6,306 nucleotides of DNA. Source: Nitrospirae bacterium GWC2_56_14 (GTDB taxonomy: Bacteria > Nitrospirota > UBA9217). The DNA is taken from assembly GCA_001803705.1 (NCBI GenBank), contig MHDY01000120.1, positions 1 to 6,306 on the forward strand, in the 5' to 3' direction. The translations under genes and the position numbers were made by a program. The notes under the pieces are model-generated. The model made no database searches. It was not told where the DNA came from and saw only the letters and a program-made list of their open reading frames with translations. Shown here piece by piece: positions 1 to 5,702 of the stretch (positions within the stretch are counted from its first letter, which is position 1; each line of letters begins with the position of its first letter).

Positions 1-227
1 AGTATGTGGAAAGTGGCGCTAACGTCTCTGTTTCAGGGGTGGCATTGAACGAAGATCTCATTGCCGAATTCATGCGGAACCTTCAAGAAACGGGAGATTT
101 CACCAACGTCGAACTGATGGTTTCGGAGCAGCAGACGAGCGGCGGGATGAAGACGAAACGGTTCGATCTCACCTATCTCATCAAGAACCTGAAAAAGGAT
201 GAACCGGTCAAGGCGCCGAAAAAATAG
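1..227 (+). CDS. pilN: Type IV pilus assembly protein PilN, C-terminal fragment
   Basis: The left edge of the window cuts this gene. The open frame enters at the Tyr codon at 3-5 and ends at TAG 225-227, so about 74 C-terminal residues are visible. They include the stretches VSGVALNEDLIAEFMRNL and FTNVELMVSEQQ and end in a lysine-rich tail, which fits the conserved end of the periplasmic domain of the PilN family. PilN is an inner-membrane protein with a short cytoplasmic tail that binds PilM and a periplasmic ferredoxin-like domain that pairs with PilO. The N-terminal tail and membrane helix lie outside the window. The GTG at 6 is an internal codon, not a start. pilO follows after 15 nt. The identification rests on the C-terminal pattern and on the pilO-pilP-pilQ context. 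A general secretion GspL-like protein is the only realistic alternative, and the neighbours argue against it. Confidence 0.9.
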   Translation, partial: YVESGANVSVSGVALNEDLIAEFMRNLQETGDFTNVELMVSEQQTSGGMKTKRFDLTYLIKNLKKDEPVKAPKK

Positions 228-242
228 CCGGCTGAGGACGTT

Positions 243-857
243 ATGGATCCGAGACTACAAAAGATAATGAAGCTTCCCAACAGGCAGAAGGTAACCCTTC
301 TCGTCGCGGTGGTCCTCCTTCTCGGCGCTGCATTCTTCTTTGGCCTGCAGCAGCCGAAGATGAAACAACTTGCAGAGTTGGAGAAGAAACAGGCCGATCT
401 TGAAACCAAGGTGGCTGAGAGCAAACGGATAGCCGACAACCTCCCGAAGTTCAAACAGGAGTATGCCGACCTGGAGAAGGAACTGGAGAAGGCGCTTACC
501 GAGCTGCCGAACCAGAAGGAAATCCCGGGGCTCCTGACAAGCATAACCACGGTGGGTAAAAATGCCGGTCTCGACTTTCTTCTCTTCCGTCCGAAGCCGG
601 AGGTTCCCCAGGAATTTTACTCTTCCGTCCCCGTGGACATCTCTGTTTCCGGTACCTTCCAAAGCGTGGGCAACTTCTTTGTCGCCGTGGGAAACCTGCC
701 GCGGATCGTCAACATCGGCAACGTGAACTTCACGGAATTAAAGGGTGAAAAGGGGAAGAGTTCGCTCAAGGTAACCTGCCTGGCGACCACGTTCCGTTTC
801 CTTGACAAGAAAGAGATACAGAATGACAAAAAGGGCACTGACAAAAAGGGCAAATGA
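243..857 (+). CDS. pilO: Type IV pilus inner-membrane assembly protein PilO
   Basis: This gene encodes 204 residues, a normal length for PilO. The start ATG at 243 has a GAGG Shine-Dalgarno element at 234-237, five bases upstream. The protein has a short basic cytoplasmic N-terminus (residues 1-16), one membrane helix at about 17-35, a charged heptad-like coiled coil at about 38-88, and a periplasmic ferredoxin-like domain from about 90 to 185. That domain contains PNQKEIPGLLTSI and the VDISVSGTFQSVGNFFVAV strand-helix region typical of PilO. Family knowledge says PilO forms heterodimers with PilN and binds PilP, making the periplasmic ring that aligns the inner-membrane motor with the PilQ secretin. 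The last residues form an unusual lysine-rich tail, NDKKGTDKKGK, encoded by a 15-bp tandem duplication shared with the pilP reading frame. The stop TGA at 855-857 overlaps or nearly touches the pilP start, so the two genes are probably translationally coupled. Confidence 0.95.
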   Translation: MDPRLQKIMKLPNRQKVTLLVAVVLLLGAAFFFGLQQPKMKQLAELEKKQADLETKVAESKRIADNLPKFKQEYADLEKELEKALTELPNQKEIPGLLTSITTVGKNAGLDFLLFRPKPEVPQEFYSSVPVDISVSGTFQSVGNFFVAVGNLPRIVNIGNVNFTELKGEKGKSSLKVTCLATTFRFLDKKEIQNDKKGTDKKGK

Positions 858-1359
858 CATGCCGATCCTCGTTCTATTGCTGACGCTGGCCCTGTTCGGT
901 TGTAAGAAGGATGAGCAACCGCCGCCGAAGCCTGCCGCTCCAGCCAAGAAGGTTGTTAAGGTCGCGACACCGGTTCAGGCGCAGGTTTCGTCGGTCAAGC
1001 CGGCCGAGGTCTCCGGGACAGGGTTCGATTTCAGCAAGATGAAGGACCCGTTCAAACCGTTCATTACCGATCTGCCCAAACTGACTGACGCCGTTCAGCC
1101 GCGCATATCGCCGAACGCCCTGCCGATAGAGCGATATGAACTAAGCAGTTTCAAGGTGTCTGGGATCATCGTCGGTCTCAGCCAGAACACCGCACTGGTT
1201 GTTGACCCGGCGGGCAAGGCGTATGTGGTGAAACCGGGGATGCCCATCGGCAGCAACAATGGTCGCATCACCAGGATCACCAGGACCACAATAGAAGTCG
1301 ACGAAAGAATCAATGGTAAGAAAACGTTGGTCAAGCTGTCGCTCCCTCAGAAAAAGTAA
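823..1359 (+). CDS. pilP: Type IV pilus assembly lipoprotein PilP
   Basis: PilP is an inner-membrane lipoprotein that binds the PilN-PilO pair and the N0 region of PilQ. I chose ATG 823 (178 residues) because it gives a complete signal peptide: basic n-region with Lys3, Arg4, Lys8 and Arg9, hydrophobic core PILVLLLTLALFG, and lipidation candidate Cys27 in LFGC. It overlaps pilO by 35 nt and has only a weak upstream ribosome site. ATG 859 has a better placed AAAAAGGG (843-850) and would start one base after the pilO stop, but its product has no basic residue before the hydrophobic core. TTG 802 is also in frame and unlikely. After Cys27 comes a Pro/Ala/Lys-rich linker, then KDPFKPF (residues 74-80), a PilP-like motif. 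The folded beta domain runs from about 105 (YELSSFKVSGIIVG) to the end. The lipobox has Phe at -2, which is tolerated but not ideal. Confidence 0.92.
   Translation: MTKRALTKRANDMPILVLLLTLALFGCKKDEQPPPKPAAPAKKVVKVATPVQAQVSSVKPAEVSGTGFDFSKMKDPFKPFITDLPKLTDAVQPRISPNALPIERYELSSFKVSGIIVGLSQNTALVVDPAGKAYVVKPGMPIGSNNGRITRITRTTIEVDERINGKKTLVKLSLPQKK
824..852 (+). repeat. 15-bp tandem duplication across the pilO end and pilP start
   Basis: TGACAAAAAGGGCA occurs at 824-837 and again at 839-852, separated by one C, giving a period of 15 bp. A third partial copy (ATGACA) follows at 854-859. Because 15 is divisible by three, the duplication keeps both overlapping frames open. It encodes DKKG-type repeats at the end of PilO and TKRA repeats at the start of PilP. 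Each copy contains an AAAAAGGG purine run that can act as a Shine-Dalgarno element. The second run lies eight bases before the alternative pilP start at 859. Confidence 0.9.
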
Positions 1360-1364
1360 GGAGG
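1358..1364 (+). promoter_or_regulatory. Ribosome binding site fixing the pilQ start
   Basis: AAGGAGG, a near-perfect Shine-Dalgarno match, begins inside the pilP stop codon region and lies five bases before ATG 1370. It settles the pilQ start: the frame is open upstream to an ATG-like codon at 1313, but that would overlap pilP and put a charged segment ahead of the signal peptide. Confidence 0.85.
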
Positions 1365-1369
1365 CTTTG

Positions 1370-4009
1370 ATGAAAGTACAATCGGGAAGATTCTTCCATA
1401 TACTCGTCTGCTGCCTGTTCCTGGCAGGTGCTTCCGGGTGTGCCCAAAGCCTGCAGAGTGTGAGGGAAGAGGCTGTAGTCGAGACTGCTGCTGCCACACT
1501 GGAATCCATCAAGGTATCCCCCGATGGGTCACGGGTGGAAATAGCCTCCGACAAGCCTTTGGCGTACACCTTTTACAGTACCGGCGCACCTCCCAAGGCC
1601 GTAATCGACCTCGCACAGACCGAGCCGGGAGCATTCAGCGAGCCTCTTTCCATCAACAAGGGAAATATAAAGGCGATCCAGGTCAGTCGGCATGTCTATG
1701 GAAGCGGCTTCCTGAGCAGGGTAGAGATTACGATGGTGCAGAATGAAGAGCCTGTCGTCGCTTCTGCGTCCGATGACAAGAAAAAGCTGGTCGTTTCCTT
1801 CGCGAAGACGCCGGCAGGCGAGCCTGCTACAGCGACTGAGCAGACGGCGCCAGCGCCGGTTGCTGCCTCTGATCCTCCGGCAGCTGAAGTTGCTGTAAAT
1901 GCCGCTGCCCCGGCCCCTGAAGCGACAGCTCCGGCAGAATCTCCGGTTCCCCAGGCCCCGCAGGCACAGGTCGAGAAGAAGACTGCCGAAGCAACCCCCA
2001 AATCTCTTGCCACCCTGAAGACGACTGACAACGGAATCGACTTGGCCATTAACGGCGGCATCGATACCTTCAACACCTTCAAACTCACTAAACCGGACCG
2101 GTTGGTCATCGACCTTCCGGATGTACTGAAGACGGCACTCCCGAATGTTGTGACGGTGAACAAGTTCGGCATCAGCAATGCGCGGATCGGCATCAATCCG
2201 GGTAAAGTCCGTATCGTCCTTGATGCGGCAGGTCAGCTCCCTCCCTACCAGGTCTCGAAGACGGACGGCGGATTGAAAGTGGTTTTTGACAACGTTCCCG
2301 CGGCTGTCTCTCCGAAAGCTGCAGTGCAAGCAGCCGGGCAGCCCGTCGCCGCTCCCGCTGCCCCGAACAACGTCGGCGCCATCGACTTCACCACCAGCGA
2401 CGGTTATTCTCGCATCGCGATAACCATCGGCCAGCAATGCTCTGCAGGCAAGCCGGTGAAAACCGCCCGCGGATGGCTGTTGTCCATACAGAACTGCCAG
2501 ATCCCTGCGAACCTGCAGCGGGTCATAGATACTACCGGTTTCACCGGGTCGTCAGTCAAGGGGATTACTCCCTACCAGGTAAAGAGCAAAGGGAAGCAAT
2601 CGGCACGAATCCTCGTTGCTGCCGGGGATGCCCCTTTCACCTTCGACCAGACCGGTAACACTCTGCAGTGGAACTTCAAGAATCCGTCTGATATTGACAC
2701 GGTCGTACCCGCCCCACCCAGGGCGCGAGCAGCGGAAGTTTCCCGTGAGCTGCAGGCACCGGGTGACCGGGCAGAGCCGCAGCCGGTGATTATTGCATCT
2801 GGCGACGACAAAAAATACACCGGCAGGAAGGTTACCCTTGAATTTTCAGATGCAGACGTGCGGAAGATCTTCCAGCTGATTGCCGAAGTAAGCAACCTGA
2901 ATTTCCTGATAGCCGACGACGTTAGCGGCACCATCAGCATCAAACTGGTAAACGTGCCGTGGGATCAGGCACTCGACGTGATTCTCGAGTCGAAAAGCCT
3001 CGAAATGAAACGGAGCGGTAATATCGTCCAGATCAAACCAGCCGGAAAGTTCAAATCCGTCGAGCAGGGGGAACTGGAGGCGAAGAAGGCTCGTGAACGG
3101 GCCATGGATCTGCAGACTGTTATCTTCGAGGTCAACTATGCGTCGGTTGCGGACATTGTGTCGCAGTTGAACTCCCTGAAAACGGCACGTGAAGGAGTCA
3201 GCATAACGGCCGACATCCGGACCAACCGGGTCATCGTCACCGAAATCGCCCCTGCCATCGAAAAGATGCGCAGCCTGCTGAAGAGCATCGACACCCCCGA
3301 AAAGCAGGTGATGATCGAGGCGCGCATCGTAGAGGCATCCTCTACCTTCACCCGCGACTTGGGAATCCAATGGGGCATCCACTACCGCGACGGCTCCGCC
3401 TCCATGCTCGGGATCAACCGGCTCGATACCGGCTTCGGCGGCATTGTAAGCCCGCCACCGACTTCAGGCACCTCCGGTCCTGGCGCCGCCATCGGCATGT
3501 CCTTCGGCAAGCTGACCAGCAACGTGCAGCTCGACCTGCGGCTTTCCGCAGCGGCAACGAATGGCCAGATCAAAATCATTTCCACTCCGAAGGTGGTCAC
3601 CCTGAACAACAAGGCAGCTAAGATCTCCCAGGGGCAGTCGATCCCGTACCAGACGACCTCTGCCGAAGGGACGAAAACAGAATTCATCGAGGCAGCGCTC
3701 ACCCTCGAGGTGACGCCCCATATTACCTCCGACGGCAGCATAGGCATGAAGATCAAAGCTTCCAACAACTCCGCCGGCACCGGCTCGCCTCCCGCGATCA
3801 ACAAAAAGGAAGCGACCACCGAACTGCAGGTAAAGAACGGTGAAACCACCGTCATCGGCGGGATCTACGTGGACAGCGACACCGAAGAGGACAGAGGCGT
3901 GCCGTTCCTGCAGGACATACCGCTGTTGGGGTGGCTCTTTAAATCGAACACGAGAAACAAAGTGAAAACGGAACTGTTGATATTTATAACTCCAAGGATC
4001 GTAGGATAG
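1370..4009 (+). CDS. pilQ: Type IV pilus outer-membrane secretin PilQ
   Basis: PilQ forms the multimeric outer-membrane gate through which the pilus leaves the cell. The ATG at 1370 gives 879 residues and sits five bases after AAGGAGG. Residues 1-23 form a signal peptide ending ASG-Cys24, a possible lipobox. Domains in order: AMIN at about 45-145; an Ala/Pro/Glu-rich linker at about 146-212; a second AMIN at about 213-309; a third AMIN-like beta region at about 333-441; the N0/STN domain at about 487-554 (VTLEFSDADVRKIFQLIAEV); the N1 secretin domain at about 581-643; and the secretin barrel from about 644 (VMIEARIVEAS) to the end. The late signature VPFLQDIPLLGWLFKSNTR and the ending ITPRIVG are classic secretin features. 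AMIN domains bind peptidoglycan in known PilQ proteins. Cys357 and Cys376 are the only cysteines after Cys24. The length is at the large end for PilQ because of the AMIN repeats and linker. A GspD identity is excluded by the AMIN domains and the pilNOP neighbours. Confidence 0.97.
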   Translation: MKVQSGRFFHILVCCLFLAGASGCAQSLQSVREEAVVETAAATLESIKVSPDGSRVEIASDKPLAYTFYSTGAPPKAVIDLAQTEPGAFSEPLSINKGNIKAIQVSRHVYGSGFLSRVEITMVQNEEPVVASASDDKKKLVVSFAKTPAGEPATATEQTAPAPVAASDPPAAEVAVNAAAPAPEATAPAESPVPQAPQAQVEKKTAEATPKSLATLKTTDNGIDLAINGGIDTFNTFKLTKPDRLVIDLPDVLKTALPNVVTVNKFGISNARIGINPGKVRIVLDAAGQLPPYQVSKTDGGLKVVFDNVPAAVSPKAAVQAAGQPVAAPAAPNNVGAIDFTTSDGYSRIAITIGQQCSAGKPVKTARGWLLSIQNCQIPANLQRVIDTTGFTGSSVKGITPYQVKSKGKQSARILVAAGDAPFTFDQTGNTLQWNFKNPSDIDTVVPAPPRARAAEVSRELQAPGDRAEPQPVIIASGDDKKYTGRKVTLEFSDADVRKIFQLIAEVSNLNFLIADDVSGTISIKLVNVPWDQALDVILESKSLEMKRSGNIVQIKPAGKFKSVEQGELEAKKARERAMDLQTVIFEVNYASVADIVSQLNSLKTAREGVSITADIRTNRVIVTEIAPAIEKMRSLLKSIDTPEKQVMIEARIVEASSTFTRDLGIQWGIHYRDGSASMLGINRLDTGFGGIVSPPPTSGTSGPGAAIGMSFGKLTSNVQLDLRLSAAATNGQIKIISTPKVVTLNNKAAKISQGQSIPYQTTSAEGTKTEFIEAALTLEVTPHITSDGSIGMKIKASNNSAGTGSPPAINKKEATTELQVKNGETTVIGGIYVDSDTEEDRGVPFLQDIPLLGWLFKSNTRNKVKTELLIFITPRIVG

Positions 4010-4015
4010 GGTGAC

Positions 4016-4020
4016 GGAGG
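4016..4020 (+). promoter_or_regulatory. Ribosome binding site of the Ig-like lipoprotein gene
   Basis: GGAGG four bases before ATG 4025, inside the 15-nt gap after pilQ. There is no room for a separate promoter or terminator in this gap, which supports read-through from the pil operon. Confidence 0.8.
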
Positions 4021-4024
4021 TAGT

Positions 4025-5620
4025 ATGTCTTTTATAAGAAACATATCGATTGTTGCACTGTGTCTCCTGGCGCTGGCTGGTTGCGGCGGCGGAGCCTCGG
4101 ATTCTTCCGGGGCATTGACCTTGACCGTGACGGCGCCTGCCGATACCAGTCAGCCGGGCACGGCGACGGCAAGATATTCAGCTGCCGATGGCAGAAACCC
4201 CATGGGGCTTGAGGTATCCTTTTCTACCGATCGTCCGGATCTTGTCGCACTTGACGCTACTAACAGAAGCGTCGGCTCCGATGGCGTTGCTGCCGTGACC
4301 TTCCGTGTTACTGCTGTCCAGACCACTACGACCGTTCGCATCACCGCATCGAGCGGTGACCTTTCGACATTTCAGACTCTCAGCCTTGTCGGGGATGCCG
4401 ATGCACCTCCTCCGCCACCGCCAACATCGACACTCACCCCTGACCAGGTTCAGGTGGTTTCCATTACACCGAGCGACGGCAAGCTCGCATTGAAAGGGAC
4501 GGGAACGCCGGCGCGTCCAGAGAACGGATTCCTATCGTTCAAGGTCGTCAGTGGCAGCAATGTGGTTCCTAATGAAGTTGTAGACTTTGCCGTGTCTCCG
4601 GCCAACAACGGCGGCGTGGTGTTGACCCCTGCCTTTGCGACTACCAACAGCACCGGCATAGTTACGGTAGGGATCAGTTCAGGAACGACCCAGGCCTCCC
4701 TGCAGGTGACGGCGACTCTGCGCAGCAACCCTACGCTCAAGGCTACCGCCCAGCTATCAGTTACCTCTGGACCGCCTGACCAGGACAGCTTCTCTCTCGC
4801 CGCGGTGACTTTGAACTCTGAATCATATAACCATGATGGTGTACCTGTTCCGATGACGGTTCGGCTTGGCGATCACTTCAACAATCCGCCTCCCGCCGGC
4901 ACCGTTGTTCTCTTCACCACCAGTGGCGGGGTCGTCGGCGGCTCTGGGATCACTGATGCTACCGGTACGGTAACTGTCAACTGGGTCAGTGGGGAACCCC
5001 GTACCGATAACGGCAGATTCGTTATCTTGGCGTATGCCACCGGTGAAGAGAGTTTCACTGACGTCAACGGTAACGGTCTCGCTGATGCTGGTGAATTTAT
5101 CGATACTGGTTCTGCCTTCAGAGATGACAACGCCAATGGGATTAAGGACAACGATGAACCACCGATTCTTTTTGAAGGAACTGCTTACTCCACAGGTGAT
5201 GCTTTGTACAATGGCATCTTCCAAAGTGCTACTTATGCTGACGCCCCTGAGGCTAAGCACATATTTAGGAATATTGAGTTAGTTATGTCAACCGATGCGG
5301 CCAATATAACAACGAGCCCTGCATCTCTCGCCGGCCCCGGATCTCTCGATATTACCGTTTCCGACCTAAACGGGAATCCGATGGCGGCTGGGACAACTGT
5401 GACTGTTACGGTGCCGTTCGGAACCACCACGGGATCGACCAGCTATACTTTCCCAAATACGACCATACCGGTAACTTCACCCTTTTATCCTGCAGTTCTT
5501 ACGATTAACGTCGCTGCGGGTACGACGCCCGTTGCCAAGTCGGGATTGATTAAAATAGCGGTGAGAAGCCCTGGTGGGTTGGTTACTGAGGAGTACGTGT
5601 CAATAAGCGGCATGTTCTAG
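4025..5620 (+). CDS. Ig-like domain outer-membrane lipoprotein of unknown function
   Basis: I do not recognise a named gene. ATG 4025 follows GGAGG (4016-4020) by four bases and lies 15 nt after pilQ, so it is probably co-transcribed with it. The 531-residue product begins with a textbook lipoprotein signal, LLALAGC, with lipidation at Cys20. Asp is absent at +2 (Gly21), so outer-membrane sorting is likely. The rest is predicted beta-rich: Ig-like regions at about 30-123, 140-248, 253-405 and 415-531. A hexaproline hinge at 128-133 separates the first two. The third resembles invasin/Big_1 domains (VRLGDHFNNPPPAGTVVLF, then TDATGTVTVNW) and carries an insert with two calcium-loop motifs. There is no cysteine after Cys20 and no enzymatic motif. 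A structural, adhesive or secretin-supporting role at the cell surface is an inference from fold and location. The second half shows looser, more AT-rich codon use than the pil genes, consistent with weaker constraint. Confidence 0.88.
   Translation: MSFIRNISIVALCLLALAGCGGGASDSSGALTLTVTAPADTSQPGTATARYSAADGRNPMGLEVSFSTDRPDLVALDATNRSVGSDGVAAVTFRVTAVQTTTTVRITASSGDLSTFQTLSLVGDADAPPPPPPTSTLTPDQVQVVSITPSDGKLALKGTGTPARPENGFLSFKVVSGSNVVPNEVVDFAVSPANNGGVVLTPAFATTNSTGIVTVGISSGTTQASLQVTATLRSNPTLKATAQLSVTSGPPDQDSFSLAAVTLNSESYNHDGVPVPMTVRLGDHFNNPPPAGTVVLFTTSGGVVGGSGITDATGTVTVNWVSGEPRTDNGRFVILAYATGEESFTDVNGNGLADAGEFIDTGSAFRDDNANGIKDNDEPPILFEGTAYSTGDALYNGIFQSATYADAPEAKHIFRNIELVMSTDAANITTSPASLAGPGSLDITVSDLNGNPMAAGTTVTVTVPFGTTTGSTSYTFPNTTIPVTSPFYPAVLTINVAAGTTPVAKSGLIKIAVRSPGGLVTEEYVSISGMF
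5060..5158 (+). other. Two EF-hand-like calcium-binding loops in the lipoprotein
   Basis: The encoded loops are DVNGNGLADAGE (residues 346-357) and DDNANGIKDNDE (residues 367-378). Both fit the pattern D-x-N-x-N-G-x-x-D-x-x-E, with acidic or Asn side chains at loop positions 1, 3, 5, 9 and 12 as in EF-hand and dockerin-type calcium loops. They are 21 residues apart. The flanking sequence is not clearly helical, so these are calcium loops inserted in an Ig-like domain rather than full EF-hands. Calcium binding is an inference from the pattern. Confidence 0.75.
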
Positions 5621-5654
5621 TTATTTCAATTCAATGGAAAATATGCTAGTAGTG

Positions 5655-5683
5655 ACAAATGCCAGGTATATCCTGGCATTTGT
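5655..5683 (+). terminator. Perfect 12-bp hairpin, probable rho-independent terminator
   Basis: ACAAATGCCAGG (5655-5666) and its exact reverse complement CCTGGCATTTGT (5672-5683) flank the 5-base loop TATAT. The half next to the loop is GC-rich and the base of the stem is A/T, so the right arm ends in ATTTGTTT. That gives only a short, interrupted T-run, so termination may be partial. The hairpin lies 34 nt after the lipoprotein stop and just before the aroC ribosome site, the expected place to separate the pil operon from aroC. It could instead be an mRNA-stabilising stem or a regulator binding site. Confidence 0.65.
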
Positions 5684-5689
5684 TTAACT

Positions 5690-5696
5690 AAAGGAG
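5690..5696 (+). promoter_or_regulatory. Ribosome binding site fixing the TTG start of aroC
   Basis: AAAGGAG ends six bases before TTG 5703. This spacing, and the match of the following residues to the usual chorismate synthase N-terminus, decide for the TTG start. No ATG or GTG start is available in frame close by. Confidence 0.85.
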
Positions 5697-5702
5697 TCCG
5701 CT

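Noticed and set aside
1805..2010. Ala/Pro/Glu-rich stretch in pilQ as a possible DNA repeat array
   Set aside because: The composition is biased, but no exact DNA unit repeats; it reads as an ordinary flexible linker between AMIN domains.
1529..2437. A 302-codon open frame on the minus strand inside pilQ
   Set aside because: It lies wholly antisense to a well-supported gene, its translation is rich in Arg, Gly and Cys without any recognisable domain, and such frames are common opposite GC-rich coding sequence.
5642..5680. Possible aroC promoter elements: TATGCT at 5642-5647, or GTGACA at 5652-5657 as a -35
   Set aside because: TATGCT has no good -35 at 16-18 bp, and GTGACA has only a poor -10 at the right spacing, lying within the hairpin. 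Neither pair is good enough to annotate.
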